NCBI GenBank assembly: GCA_015065385.1 | Contig: SVQK01000056.1 | Coordinates: forward strand, 62,001-126,000 | Direction of reading: 5' to 3' | DNA length: 64,000 bases | Origin: Oscillospiraceae bacterium | GTDB taxonomy: Bacteria; Bacillota; Clostridia; Oscillospirales; CAG-272 | Part shown: piece by piece, positions 43,472 through 52,497 of the stretch | Position numbering within the stretch: the stretch's first letter is position 1 | Layout: each line of letters opens with the position of its first letter | Position numbers and translations under genes: made by a program | The notes under the pieces: generated by a model | What the model saw: the letters and a program-made list of their open reading frames with translations, nothing else | Told to the model about the DNA's origin: nothing | Database searches by the model: none

Positions 43472-44158
43472 ATGATCGACTTTGTTAATGTAAAAAAAGC
43501 CTATCCAAACGGGACGATCGCGCTCAAGGGCATCGATCTGCACATCGACGAAGGGGAATTCGTGTTCGTGTGCGGTCCTTCCGGCGCGGGAAAATCCACC
43601 ATCATGAAGCTGCTTCTCCGGGAAGAGCGCATCACCTCCGGCAAGCTGACCGTGGAGGATCAGGATCTTTCACAGCTGTCCGAATTCAAGGTTCCGTACT
43701 ACCGGCGCAAGCTGGGCGTCGTGTTTCAGGATTTCCGCCTCTTCCCGAAGAAGACCGTGTTCGAGAACGTGGCCTTCGCCATGGAGGTGGTCGGCACGCC
43801 CCGGTCCCAGATCGCGCGCCGCGTTCCCGCCATCCTCAACACCGTGAACCTCTCCGGAAAGCAGGACTCCTTCCCGCATGAGATCTCCGGCGGCGAACAG
43901 CAGAGGGTCGCTCTGGCGCGGGCTCTGGCGAACAACCCGAAGGTGGTCATCGCCGACGAGCCCACGGGAAACATCGACCCGAAGATGTCCCTCGAAATCA
44001 TGAGCCTGCTCATCAAGATCAACAAGATCGGCAAAACCGTGATCGTCGTGACCCACGAAAAGGATCTCGTGGACTACTACAAGCAGCGGGTGGTCATGCT
44101 CAACGACGGCCTCATCACGGAGGACCGGGTAGGAGGTATGTTCAATGAAGAGGTATAA
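43472..44158 (+). CDS. ftsE: Cell-division ABC ATPase FtsE
   Basis: A 228-residue ATPase of the FtsEX complex that regulates wall hydrolases at the division site. Walker A is GPSGAGKST (about 36-44), the Q-loop VVFQDFRLFPKKTVFENV, signature ISGGEQQRVALARALANNPKVVIADEPTG in two parts (ISGGEQQ; Walker B VVIADEP), and the H-loop VIVVTHEKDLV. The length is normal. ATG 43472 follows GAAAGGA. ftsX starts inside its last codons (14-nt overlap). Confidence 0.96.
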   Translation: MIDFVNVKKAYPNGTIALKGIDLHIDEGEFVFVCGPSGAGKSTIMKLLLREERITSGKLTVEDQDLSQLSEFKVPYYRRKLGVVFQDFRLFPKKTVFENVAFAMEVVGTPRSQIARRVPAILNTVNLSGKQDSFPHEISGGEQQRVALARALANNPKVVIADEPTGNIDPKMSLEIMSLLIKINKIGKTVIVVTHEKDLVDYYKQRVVMLNDGLITEDRVGGMFNEEV

Positions 44159-45023
44159 TCCCTTTTACTTCATCGGGCAGGCCTTCGAGGGGCTGTTCCG
44201 CAACGGCGTCATGTCCTTCGCGTCCATCGCGGTGCTCATGAGCCTTCTGGTGGTGATCGGCGGATTCACGCTTCTCGTCACGAACATCGACGTGAACCTC
44301 GAGCAGTTCGGCCTCATCAATCAGATCGTGGTATTCTGCGACGATCAGGCGACGGAGTCCGAGGTGGAGGATATCGGCATCGCCATCGGCAAGCTCGACA
44401 ACATCTCCAAGGTCGAGTATGTCCCGAAAGCGGACGGCCTGAAGCAGATGAAGGAGAGCAGCGAGGTGTACAAGGACGTGAGCGAGGCGGATAATCCCCT
44501 GCCGGACGCCTACGTCATCACCTACGAGGAGAACGATCAGGTTGTGGAGCTGGACTATCAGCTCAAGCAGATCCCCGGGATCATCAAGGTCAACAACCGG
44601 CTGGAGCTCGCCACCACCATCGAGAACTTCAAGCACGGCGTCATGCTCGTGTTCGTGTGGTTCCTTGCCATTCTCAGCGTGGTGAGCATCTTCATCATCA
44701 TCAATACGATCAAGCTCTCGGTGTTCTCCCGCCGCAACGAGATTTCCATCATGCAGTATGTCGGCGCGACCGGCTGGTTTATTTCGCTCCCCTACATCAT
44801 CGAGGGCGCGGTGATCGGCATCGTGTCCTCCGTTGCGGCGTATTTCATCGAGTGGTACATTTATTCCTACATCGAAAGGCTGGTCCTGACCGATTTGCAG
44901 ATGATCACCTTCCTCCCCTTCGCGGATATCCGCGGGTACGTTCTCTGGGGCTTCATCGGCCTCGGCGTCGTGACCGGCGTGTTGGGAAGTATGATTTCTC
45001 TCGGACGGTATCTCAAACAGTGA
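44145..45023 (+). CDS. ftsX: Cell-division membrane protein FtsX
   Basis: A 292-residue membrane partner of FtsE. The N-terminal helix (SFASIAVLMSLLVVIGGFTLLVTNI) is followed by an extracellular domain (about 45-165, including NISKVEYVPKADGLKQMKESS), then three helices (HGVMLVFVWFLAILSVVSIFIIINTIKL; NEISIMQYVGATGWFISLPYIIEG; a C-terminal pair). The extracellular domain normally binds a coiled-coil wall hydrolase; the two M23 proteins just downstream are the natural candidates. Confidence 0.95.
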   Translation: MKRYNPFYFIGQAFEGLFRNGVMSFASIAVLMSLLVVIGGFTLLVTNIDVNLEQFGLINQIVVFCDDQATESEVEDIGIAIGKLDNISKVEYVPKADGLKQMKESSEVYKDVSEADNPLPDAYVITYEENDQVVELDYQLKQIPGIIKVNNRLELATTIENFKHGVMLVFVWFLAILSVVSIFIIINTIKLSVFSRRNEISIMQYVGATGWFISLPYIIEGAVIGIVSSVAAYFIEWYIYSYIERLVLTDLQMITFLPFADIRGYVLWGFIGLGVVTGVLGSMISLGRYLKQ

Positions 45024-45080
45024 TCCCGCGGGGATCGGAGGAGTCCGGCTCCTGAATTCCGGACAGCGAGGTAATATCCT

Positions 45081-46862
45081 ATGACGAAACGACACAGCGG
45101 CAAATCCCGGAAGGCCTTCTTCGCGGCTGTCCTGTCGCTTGTTCTGCTGACGGCGTCGGTTCCGGTCCCGGTTTCGGCGTCCGAATACGCGGATCTTCCG
45201 ACGGACGCGAAGGTGCAGTCCTATCAGGATCAGCTCGAAGCCCTGCGCCAGAGACAGGAGCAGGCGACGGAGGATCTGATGGCCCTGCATCTTGAAGAGG
45301 GGAATGCGTGGGATGAAAAGCTCAAACTGGACGAGCTGATCAACATCACCACCCAGCAGAAACAGCTGGCGGAAAAGCAGATCGAATCCATCACCAAACA
45401 GATCGAGGAAAAGCGGGCGGCCATCGAGGAGACCTCCGCCCGGATCGACGCTCAGCAGGCAGCCTTCTATCAGCGCATGGTGGACTCCTACACCGAGAAA
45501 AAGACCGACTATCTGGAACTTGTGCTCGGCGCGGAGAACCTTGTGGACTTCCTCAAGAAGTTCGACTATGTATCGAGCATCCTCGAAGGCGACCAGAAGA
45601 TCATCACGAGGCTCGGGAACGACAAGGAAACCCTGGAAAACGACCGGAAGATTCTGGAAGAAGCCCTTGCCGTTCAGGAAACGCTTCGGGCGGACTACGA
45701 AAAAGCGATCAACGACCGTCAGCTTCTGAACAACAGCTTGTTAGAATACATCCAGACGCTCGAGGCCAACGCGGAGCAGAAATCCGCGGTTATCAGCAGG
45801 ATTCAGGAGGAACAGGCGTCGGTTCAGGACAGCATCAACCAGCGTATCGCGCAGGTGCAGTACGAGAACCAGCAGCGGAAAGAAGCGGAACGCAAGCGGC
45901 TGGAAGAGGAAGAAAGAGAGCGGCAGAGACTGGCAGCCGAAGAGGCGGAGCGTCAGCGTCTTGCGGCGGAGGAAGCCGAGCGTCAGCGGATCGCCGCGGA
46001 AGAGGCCGAGCGCAAGCGTCAGGAAGAAGAGTGGCGCCGCCAGCAGGCAGAAGCCGAACGACTGCGTCAGGAGGAAGAATGGCACCGTCAGCAGGAGGAA
46101 GCCGCGCGTCAGGAAGCGGAATGGGCCGCGCAGAATCAGGATTCTCAGGATGACTGGGACAGCGGCTACGACGACTGGTCGGACAGCGGAAACGGCGACA
46201 GCTGGAACGACGACGGCAGCGCGTGGACGATCGATCTGAATTCGAACAGCGAGCCGGAGGATTCCTACCAGAGTTCCGGCGGATACAGCACTTACGACGG
46301 ACAGAGGGCGTCCAGCGGTTATACCGGCGACACCTCGAGCACCTGGGATACCGGCGGGGCGTGGACGGGGGAAATTCCCGAAGACAACTACACCGCGGGG
46401 GACTCCTGGTCGAATGTGTCGTATTCCGATTCCTATCAGAAATACTATAAAGAAGACGGCTATGTTGGCGGGTCGGTTTCGTGGGTGCTCGAGCCCGGCG
46501 TGAGCTACACCGTGTCCTCGGAGCAGGGCTGGCGCGATCTGTACGGTCAGAGCGACTACCATCTCGGCACGGACTTCGCCTGCGCCGCGGGAACCGAGAT
46601 CCACGCCTACAACGCCGGAACCGTCCTGATTTCGGAATACCACTCTTCCTACGGCAACTATGTGCTGGTGGACCACGGCGGCGGCATCCAGACGCTGTAC
46701 GCGCACATGGCCGAGCGCGCGGTTTCCGCCGGCGACTGGGTGGAATCCGGACAGATCCTCGGCTACGTCGGCATGACCGGATCCGCGTACGGCTATCACC
46801 TGCACTTTGAGGTGCGGGTCAACGGAGAGGTGCAGAACCCCCGCAATTATCTTGATTTTTGA
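45081..46862 (+). CDS. FtsX-linked coiled-coil M23 peptidase, copy 1
   Basis: 593 residues. A signal peptide (about 1-34) is followed by a long coiled coil (about 45-300, QDQLEALRQRQEQATEDLMAL through repeated EEAERQRLAAEEAERQR), a Ser/Asp/Trp-rich disordered linker (about 345-455) and a C-terminal M23 (LytM) domain. The zinc motifs are YHLGTDFACAAGTEI (H and D), TLYAHMAE and YHLHFEVRVNG, all present, so it should be an active endopeptidase. This is the EnvC/PcsB-like architecture, activated by FtsEX. The Glu/Arg repeats at about 270-325 are unusually regular. Confidence 0.92.
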   Translation: MTKRHSGKSRKAFFAAVLSLVLLTASVPVPVSASEYADLPTDAKVQSYQDQLEALRQRQEQATEDLMALHLEEGNAWDEKLKLDELINITTQQKQLAEKQIESITKQIEEKRAAIEETSARIDAQQAAFYQRMVDSYTEKKTDYLELVLGAENLVDFLKKFDYVSSILEGDQKIITRLGNDKETLENDRKILEEALAVQETLRADYEKAINDRQLLNNSLLEYIQTLEANAEQKSAVISRIQEEQASVQDSINQRIAQVQYENQQRKEAERKRLEEEERERQRLAAEEAERQRLAAEEAERQRIAAEEAERKRQEEEWRRQQAEAERLRQEEEWHRQQEEAARQEAEWAAQNQDSQDDWDSGYDDWSDSGNGDSWNDDGSAWTIDLNSNSEPEDSYQSSGGYSTYDGQRASSGYTGDTSSTWDTGGAWTGEIPEDNYTAGDSWSNVSYSDSYQKYYKEDGYVGGSVSWVLEPGVSYTVSSEQGWRDLYGQSDYHLGTDFACAAGTEIHAYNAGTVLISEYHSSYGNYVLVDHGGGIQTLYAHMAERAVSAGDWVESGQILGYVGMTGSAYGYHLHFEVRVNGEVQNPRNYLDF

Positions 46863-46923
46863 TTTGAACTGAATCCGGCCTTCACGCGTGCCGGTCGGAC
46901 GAGAGGGGGGAGACGAGCCCGCG

Positions 46924-48186
46924 ATGAACAAAAAGAATACGGCTCTCTCCCGTCTGGCGGTCTGCGTTCTGTCCGCGGTCCTGATTACCCTCTCCCTTCC
47001 ATCCTCCGCATGGGCTGTGATCACGGACGCGGATATCTGGTCGTACGAGGAACGGCTGGCCGACGTGGGACAGAAACGCGCGGAGGCCGAGGCAGTTCTC
47101 GCTGATATCAAGCGGTCTCAGGCGAGGACTTACGATCAGATCGAACAGTACGACAAGATCCTCGAGCTGAACGACGAAATGCGCCGTCTGACAGAGGATC
47201 AGATCGAGGGCCTCGGCCGTCAGATCGAGGGGACCCGGCAGGATATCGAGGACACCCGCGCAAGGATCGCGCGCCAGCAGCAGGCTCTTCTGGACCGGAT
47301 GCGCGAAAACTATATGGACAGCAAGACGGACTATCTGGAAGTCCTGCTGTCCTCCACCAGCCTGTTCGACTTTCTCAAGAGGCTGGACTATGTGGAAGCG
47401 GTGCTCAATTATGACCGGAAGCTGATCCGGGCGATGGGGGACGAGGAAGAGCGGCTCGCGGAATACGAAGCCCTGCTCGTCGCCACCGAAGCCGATCAGA
47501 AGGCGAGGCTCGACGATCTGAACGAGCGCATCCGGGAATACGAGGCCGCCGAGCAGGAAAAATACGAATATATCCAGACGCTGCAGAGCAACGAGCAGTG
47601 GTGGACCGAAAACTGGGCCTACAGCAAGGATCTGGAGGACACCCTGAACCGCGAGCTCGAGGCAACGATCCTCCGCTACGAGGAGCAGAAACGGGAAGAG
47701 GCGGAAAGAGCCCGTCAGGCCGCGGAGCTTGAGCGGCAGAAGGAAGAGGCCGCCCGCCAGTACGAGGAATACGACGCCTATTACGGACAGATCAACGAGC
47801 ACTGGCCCCTCGAGCCCGGCGTCAAATACCGGGTGTCCTCCGAGCAGGGCTACCGGACGCTCTTCGGGATTCAGGACTATCACCTCGGAATCGATCTGGC
47901 CTGCGCGGGGGGAACCGAAGTCCTCGCGTTCAACGGCGGAACCGTGGTCACCAGCGCGCGCCATTACAGCTACGGCAACTACGTCGTGATCGAGCACGGA
48001 GGCGGGATCGCCACGCTATACGCCCACATGGCCAACCGCCTGGTGGACGTCGGAGACCGGGTCGAAGCGGGCGAGCAGGTGGGCAACGTCGGACTGACCG
48101 GCAACACCACCGGCTACCATCTGCACTTTGAGGTGCGGGAAAACGGCAAGGTCGTGAATCCGCGGAATTATCTCGTGTTCCCGTAA
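46924..48186 (+). CDS. FtsX-linked coiled-coil M23 peptidase, copy 2
   Basis: 420 residues. The start is ATG 46924, 11 nt after GGGGGGAG. A signal peptide (to about AWA, 36) is followed by a coiled coil of about 240 residues (SYEERLADVGQKRAEAEAVL, MRENYMDSKTDYLEVLLSS) and, after a short linker, the M23 domain (YHLGIDLACAGGTEV, TLYAHMANR, YHLHFEVRENG). All zinc ligands are present. It is a tandem paralogue of the preceding gene without its long Ser/Trp linker. Two adjacent EnvC-like genes after ftsEX suggest division of labour in septal wall cleavage. Confidence 0.92.
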   Translation: MNKKNTALSRLAVCVLSAVLITLSLPSSAWAVITDADIWSYEERLADVGQKRAEAEAVLADIKRSQARTYDQIEQYDKILELNDEMRRLTEDQIEGLGRQIEGTRQDIEDTRARIARQQQALLDRMRENYMDSKTDYLEVLLSSTSLFDFLKRLDYVEAVLNYDRKLIRAMGDEEERLAEYEALLVATEADQKARLDDLNERIREYEAAEQEKYEYIQTLQSNEQWWTENWAYSKDLEDTLNRELEATILRYEEQKREEAERARQAAELERQKEEAARQYEEYDAYYGQINEHWPLEPGVKYRVSSEQGYRTLFGIQDYHLGIDLACAGGTEVLAFNGGTVVTSARHYSYGNYVVIEHGGGIATLYAHMANRLVDVGDRVEAGEQVGNVGLTGNTTGYHLHFEVRENGKVVNPRNYLVFP

Positions 48187-48217
48187 GATCAGGGGACTGA
48201 AACAGAGGAAAGAAACC

Positions 48218-49549
48218 ATGCGCAAAAGAATATCCATCGGAGCGGCGGCGGTCGTCGTGCTGCTGTGCTGCCTCGCAACCTTCCAGATCACCTACGTCGC
48301 CTCCCGCGTGTCCTTCGAGAAACGGTATCTCTCGGAGACGCTCAGCGCGGTGGGAGCGGCCGGGAGTTCCTCCGGACAGCAGACGGCTCAGACCGGCGGC
48401 GCGTCCTACGAAACGGCCGATCTTCCGGAAGGGGAAGAATCCGACTTCATGAGCAGGCTGACGGGCAGGATCGGCGAGGTGGACAGCCTGTTCCGGGCGT
48501 ATTATATCGACGAGATCGACGACGATTTCCTGATCGACTGCGTTCTGGACGGATATATTGCCGGAACGAAGGACGCGTACGGCGCGTATTATAACGCCGA
48601 AGAATTCTCCGCGTTCATGGACGACATGGGCGGCGAAGTGGTCGGGATCGGCGTGAACGTCATCTACAACACGGAGTATCAGTGCATCGAGGTGCTGAAC
48701 GTCATCCCGGATTCCCCCGCGCTCGAGGCGGGCGTTCTGCCGGGAGACTTGATCTGGACGGTCGGGGAAGAGCGGGAGCCGGTTCCGGAGCTGGGCTATT
48801 ATCCCGCCATCGCAAAGCTTCGCGGCACGGCTGGAACGGTTGCTATTTTCTCCGTACTCCGCGGCGAGAACTATTCCGAAGAGGTTTCCTTCTCCATTGT
48901 GCGCGACAGAGTGACCGAGGTCACAGTCATGAGCCACGTCTACGGACCGGACGAATCGGTCGGCGTGGTGCGGATCACCGGATTCGACGCGTCTACCCCG
49001 GTACAGTTCGTACAGGCGGTCGAGGCGCTGAGAGACGAGGGCTGCGACAAGCTTGTGGTGGATCTGCGGTACAACCCGGGCGGGGAGCTCACCTCCATCG
49101 TCACAACGCTCGACTATATCCTGCCCGAAGGTCCGATCGTGCGGATCATGGACGCGGACGGGAACGAAGTCAACGCGTACTTCTCCGAGGCCACCGAGCT
49201 GGATATGCCCATGGCGGTGCTGGTGAACGGATCCACGGCCTCCGCTGCTGAGCTCTTCACCTCCGCGGTGCGGGACTATCACAAGGCGATCATCGTGGGA
49301 ACCACCACCTACGGCAAGGGCTGCATGCAGACGACCATCCCCCTTGAAAGCGGCGGCGCGGTCTCCATCACCTACCGGATGTACAATCCGCCCTTCTCGG
49401 AAAACTATCACGGCGTCGGCATCATTCCGGACGTGGAAGTCGAGCTGGCCGAAGAGCTGGCGGACAAGAACACCTATAAGATCACGGACGAAGAAGACAA
49501 TCAGCTCGCGGCGGCGGTTTCTGCCCTGACTGGCGGACAGGAAGACTGA
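48218..49549 (+). CDS. S41 C-terminal processing peptidase (CtpA-like)
   Basis: A 443-residue membrane-anchored serine peptidase. One N-terminal helix (IGAAAVVVLLCCLATFQITYVAS) is followed by a helical segment, a PDZ domain (about 135-220, GEVVGIGVNV, DSPALEAGVLPGDLIW) and the catalytic core with DLRYNPGG, VNGSTASAAELF (Ser nucleophile) and TTTYGKGCMQT (Lys base). CtpA proteins next to EnvC-like hydrolases process or limit those enzymes, fitting the context. Its product was probably co-transcribed with ftsEX and the M23 genes. Confidence 0.94.
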   Translation: MRKRISIGAAAVVVLLCCLATFQITYVASRVSFEKRYLSETLSAVGAAGSSSGQQTAQTGGASYETADLPEGEESDFMSRLTGRIGEVDSLFRAYYIDEIDDDFLIDCVLDGYIAGTKDAYGAYYNAEEFSAFMDDMGGEVVGIGVNVIYNTEYQCIEVLNVIPDSPALEAGVLPGDLIWTVGEEREPVPELGYYPAIAKLRGTAGTVAIFSVLRGENYSEEVSFSIVRDRVTEVTVMSHVYGPDESVGVVRITGFDASTPVQFVQAVEALRDEGCDKLVVDLRYNPGGELTSIVTTLDYILPEGPIVRIMDADGNEVNAYFSEATELDMPMAVLVNGSTASAAELFTSAVRDYHKAIIVGTTTYGKGCMQTTIPLESGGAVSITYRMYNPPFSENYHGVGIIPDVEVELAEELADKNTYKITDEEDNQLAAAVSALTGGQED

Positions 49550-49581
49550 CCGGCGCGGCATCCAAAGAAAGAGGACTTGAC

Positions 49582-50076
49582 ATGGAACAGAAGAAGACCA
49601 CCAAGTACACGGCGGAAGGGTATCAGGCTCTCGTCGATGAGCTGAATTACCTGAGAGGCGAAAAGACCGAGGAGGTCAAGAAAGCGCTTGCATTTGCCCG
49701 CTCCCTCGGCGACCTCTCCGAGAATTCGGAATACGACGCGGCCAAGGACGAGCAGGGACAGGTCGCGGCGCGCATCTCCGAGCTGGAAGAACTGATCCAG
49801 TCCGCGGAGATCATCGACGAGAGCGAGATGGACGAGAACGTCGCCAACCTCGGCTCCACCATTCTCCTGTATGACGAGGAGTTTGAGGAAGAGGTGGAAT
49901 ACGCGATCGTGTCCACGAACGAAGCCGACGCCATCAACGGCAAGATCTCCGACCGGTCCCCCATCGGCGCGGCCATGATCGGCAAGACCGTGGGCGACGA
50001 GGTGGCGGTGGAGACCCCCGGCGGGACGATCCGCTTCAAGGTGCTTCGGGTGGAGCGCACAAAGAACGCGGGCTGA
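49582..50076 (+). CDS. greA: Transcription elongation factor GreA
   Basis: A 164-residue factor that rescues backtracked RNA polymerase. The N-terminal coiled coil carries the acidic tip [15 protein letters not shown] (about 47-61), followed by the C-terminal FKBP-like domain with [27 protein letters not shown] in two segments. Length and sequence are typical. The gene is 32 nt after ctpA and 29 nt before lysS, a common greA-lysS arrangement. Confidence 0.96.
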   Translation: MEQKKTTKYTAEGYQALVDELNYLRGEKTEEVKKALAFARSLGDLSENSEYDAAKDEQGQVAARISELEELIQSAEIIDESEMDENVANLGSTILLYDEEFEEEVEYAIVSTNEADAINGKISDRSPIGAAMIGKTVGDEVAVETPGGTIRFKVLRVERTKNAG

Positions 50077-50105
50077 TTTATCGAGAAAGGAACGGAACCG
50101 AATCA

Positions 50106-51611
50106 ATGGCTGAGAACATCCGGCAGGGACAGGCTCCCGCCGAAGAAGAGAACGTAAACGATCTGATCCGGGTGCGGCGCGAGAAGCTGAAGGCGCTGCA
50201 GGACGCGGGACAGGATCCCTTCACGATCCGCCGGTACGACGTGACCCACCATTCGAACGAGATCCGTGACGGGTTTGAGGAACTGGAGGGTAAGGACGTC
50301 GTGATCGCGGGGCGGCTTATGTCCAAGCGCATCATGGGCAAAGCGTCCTTCGCGCATGTGCAGGATCTGGGCGGCACCATTCAGGTCTACACCTCCCGGG
50401 ACACCCTCGGCGAGGAATCCTACGCGGAGTTCAAGAAGGACGACGTGGGCGACATCGTGGGCGTCAAAGGCGAAGTCTTCCGCACCAAGACCGGCGAGAT
50501 TTCCGTCCGGGCCTCCGAGTTTGTCCTCCTCTCGAAGTCCCTCCAGCCTCTGCCGGAGAAGTTCCACGGCCTGACCAACGTGGATCAGCGGTACCGTCAA
50601 CGGTATGTGGATCTCATCACCAATCCGGATTCCCGCGACGTGTTCGTGAAGCGTTCGAAGATCATCCGCGCGATCCGGAATTTCCTCGACGGGCAGGGAT
50701 TCCTCGAGGTCGAGACGCCGATCCTCGTGACCAACGCGGGCGGCGCGGCGGCAAGACCGTTCGAGACCCATCACAACGCGCTGGACGAGGATTTCAAGCT
50801 CCGGATCTCCCTCGAGCTGTATCTTAAGCGGCTGATCGTCGGCGGACTCGAGCGGGTCTATGAGATCGGGCGCGTGTTCCGCAACGAGGGCATCGACACC
50901 CGCCACAACCCGGAATTCACGCTGATGGAGCTCTATCAGGCCTACACCGACTATCATGGCATGATGGATCTGACGGAGAACATGTACCGCACCGTTGCGA
51001 AGGAAGTGCTCGGGACCACGACCATCACCTATAACGGCGTGGAGATGGATCTGAGCAAACCGTTCTCCCGGATCACGATGGTGGACGCCGTGAAGCAGTA
51101 TTCCGGCGTGGACTGGAACGAGATCCATACATTGGAGGAAGCCCGGGCAGCAGCGAAGGAACACAAGGTGGAATTCGAGGAGAGGCACACGAAGGGCGAT
51201 ATCCTCAATCTCTTCTTCGAAACCTTCGTGGAAGAGCACCTGGTCCAGCCGACCTTCATCATGGATCATCCGGTGGAGATTTCCCCGCTGACCAAGCGCA
51301 AGCCGGAAAATCCGGACTATGTGGAGCGGTTCGAGTTCTTCATGAACGGCTGGGAAATGGCCAACGCCTATTCCGAGCTGAACGACCCCATCGACCAGAG
51401 GGCCCGTTTTGCCGCGCAAGACGCCATGGCCGCTCAGGGCGACGAAGAGGCCCAGCACACGGACGAGGACTTTCTCAACGCGATGGAGATCGGCATGCCT
51501 CCCACAGGCGGGATCGGCTACGGCATCGACCGGATGTGCATGCTTCTGACGGACTCTGCCGCCATCCGCGACGTGCTTCTGTTCCCGACGATGAAGACTG
51601 TGAAGGAATAA
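50106..51611 (+). CDS. lysS: Lysyl-tRNA synthetase (class II)
   Basis: A 501-residue class II synthetase. The N-terminal OB-fold (about 60-150, [20 protein letters not shown]) is followed by the catalytic core: motif 1 near [26 protein letters not shown], motif 2 [24 protein letters not shown] and motif 3 [16 protein letters not shown]. It is the last host gene before the mobile element. A weak AACCC/GGGTTTT hairpin starts just after the stop. Confidence 0.97.
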   Translation: MAENIRQGQAPAEEENVNDLIRVRREKLKALQDAGQDPFTIRRYDVTHHSNEIRDGFEELEGKDVVIAGRLMSKRIMGKASFAHVQDLGGTIQVYTSRDTLGEESYAEFKKDDVGDIVGVKGEVFRTKTGEISVRASEFVLLSKSLQPLPEKFHGLTNVDQRYRQRYVDLITNPDSRDVFVKRSKIIRAIRNFLDGQGFLEVETPILVTNAGGAAARPFETHHNALDEDFKLRISLELYLKRLIVGGLERVYEIGRVFRNEGIDTRHNPEFTLMELYQAYTDYHGMMDLTENMYRTVAKEVLGTTTITYNGVEMDLSKPFSRITMVDAVKQYSGVDWNEIHTLEEARAAAKEHKVEFEERHTKGDILNLFFETFVEEHLVQPTFIMDHPVEISPLTKRKPENPDYVERFEFFMNGWEMANAYSELNDPIDQRARFAAQDAMAAQGDEEAQHTDEDFLNAMEIGMPPTGGIGYGIDRMCMLLTDSAAIRDVLLFPTMKTVKE

Positions 51612-51663
51612 CCCCAATAAAGACAAGGGTTTTGAAGGGTGTATACGCACAAAAAGTATTGAT

Positions 51664-51684
51664 TTACCAAAAAATTACCAAAAA
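51664..51684. repeat. Direct repeat near the element boundary
   Basis: TTACCAAAAA occurs twice (51664-51673 and 51675-51684) in an AT-rich stretch at the transition from host to element. Such tandem repeats can be recombinase arm sites; this is only a suggestion. Confidence 0.4.
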
Positions 51685-51720
51685 CAATGATGGCGCGTGG
51701 TAGATATGTTCGCGCAAAAA

Positions 51721-51752
51721 AGAGGGGCTTGTGAATAGTCCCCCTTTTTATT
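51721..51752 (+). terminator. Terminator at the host/element junction
   Basis: AGGGGCT pairs with AGTCCCCCT (one bulge), followed by TTTTTAT. It lies 110 nt after lysS and just before the first element promoter. Confidence 0.7.
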
Positions 51753-51775
51753 TGCCTCAAATAACTAATTATTAG

Positions 51776-51801
51776 TCGCGTGAATTTCACCTTGTATAAT
51801 G
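51776..51801 (+). promoter_or_regulatory. Element promoter motif, copy 1
   Basis: TCGCG, 7 nt, CAC, 4 nt, TATAAT (51795-51800), then G. It precedes the 68-residue protein at 51830. Confidence 0.8.
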
Positions 51802-51829
51802 AAACCGAATTTAATCGAGGTGAAAGGGC

Positions 51830-52036
51830 ATGACGAAATTTGAGGAAATCGGAGTCGACAGACAGTACGAGGCTCTCAACGCTTGGCAGGCAAAGAAGCA
51901 ACTGGAACTCAGCTGCAAACTATGCTGTGAACGAGGATTGAGAATCATGTGCGACAGCTGTCAGATTCAGACGGCACACAATATCGTGATGGACATGAAA
52001 TTCCCGAAAGATCGGAGAAGGGATGAGGAGGCGTGA
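51830..52036 (+). CDS. Small element protein with two Cys pairs (68 aa)
   Basis: Not assigned. It contains CKLCCERGLRIMCDSC, a CxxC...CxxC arrangement that could bind zinc, with a helical N-terminus (ALNAWQAKKQLELS) and a basic C-terminus (MKFPKDRRRDEEA). ATG 51830 follows AGGTGAAAGGG. It is the first gene of the element, with its own motif promoter, and its 3' end lies in a terminator hairpin. Confidence 0.8.
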   Translation: MTKFEEIGVDRQYEALNAWQAKKQLELSCKLCCERGLRIMCDSCQIQTAHNIVMDMKFPKDRRRDEEA

Positions 52037-52058
52037 TTGCCTTCTTCTCTCTTTTTTT
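52026..52058 (+). terminator. Terminator of the first element gene
   Basis: AGGAGGC (52026-52032) pairs with GCCTTCT (52039-52045), followed by TCTCTCTTTTTTT. The hairpin overlaps the stop codon. Confidence 0.75.
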
Positions 52059-52084
52059 ACGCGAAATTTGCATCGGCTATAATG
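52059..52084 (+). promoter_or_regulatory. Element promoter motif, copy 2
   Basis: ACGCG, 7 nt, CAT, 4 nt, TATAAT (52078-52083), then G. The nearest transcribed feature is the tRNA-like RNA. Confidence 0.8.
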
Positions 52085-52085
52085 A

Positions 52086-52162
52086 AAGGGCACTAGTGTA
52101 TGTATGGTAGCACGCCTCCTAAAACGGACGGGGGAAGGATGGGTTCAAATCCCATTGCCTTT
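52086..52162 (+). other. tRNA-like sequence
   Basis: AAGGGCA pairs with TGCCTTT as an acceptor-like stem (one G-U), GTG..CAC with a GG-containing loop resembles a D arm, and ATGGG-TTCAAAT-CCCAT (52139-52155) is a perfect T arm with the canonical loop. The anticodon arm does not fold normally: a CCTCC/GGGGG stem leaves a ten-nt loop, while a seven-nt loop lacks U33. There is no encoded CCA. It is either a degenerate tRNA or a tRNA mimic, and not an ordinary tRNA gene. Confidence 0.45.
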
Positions 52163-52233
52163 TTCTTTTATTTTCTGCACGCGGGTGATGATAATCCGTG
52201 CTAAAATGGCATCTGAAAGAAAGGGGGATTCAT

Positions 52234-52455
52234 GTGATTTGGTTCTATGTCTGTCTGACAATTGCAGTCAGCGGCTTTCTGGGATTTGCATTCGGCAAAT
52301 TTGTTCAACGAGAGCGAGCAAAAGTCTATGGCACGTTGAACGTCGTCCATTGGTCTGGCAGAGGAGATGATCTCTTACTCCAGTTAGATCATGACACTTC
52401 TGACTTGAGCGACGGCCAATATATCACGCTATATGTAAAATGCACGCGGAGATAA
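52234..52455 (+). CDS. Small membrane-anchored phage protein (73 aa)
   Basis: It starts at GTG 52234 behind AAAGGGGG. One N-terminal membrane helix (FYVCLTIAVSGFLGFAFG) is followed by a short beta-rich domain (VYGTLNVVHW; DLLLQLDHDTSDLSDGQYITLYVK). The pattern of a membrane anchor plus a GTL...L.LD....L....Y..L.V domain recurs in small prophage proteins of gut Clostridia; the function is unknown. A degenerate CGCG/TAAAAT promoter-like element (52180-52207) precedes it. Confidence 0.78.
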   Translation: MIWFYVCLTIAVSGFLGFAFGKFVQRERAKVYGTLNVVHWSGRGDDLLLQLDHDTSDLSDGQYITLYVKCTRR

Positions 52456-52469
52456 CATCTGATATAATG
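52444..52469 (+). promoter_or_regulatory. Element promoter motif, copy 3
   Basis: ACGCG, 7 nt, CAT, 4 nt, TATAAT (52463-52468), then GG. It lies inside the last codons of the preceding gene and drives the coiled-coil protein at 52498. Confidence 0.82.
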
Positions 52470-52497
52470 GACTCAATATACTGAAAGGGGTATACAG

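Noticed and set aside
52086-52162. A standard tRNA gene
   Set aside because: The anticodon arm cannot form with U33 and a seven-nt loop, and transcription would begin within it; kept only as tRNA-like.
52179-52208. A ninth element promoter motif (ACGCGG with TAAAAT)
   Set aside because: The CGCG to hexamer distance is four nt longer than in the eight others and the CAT is missing; noted only as degenerate.
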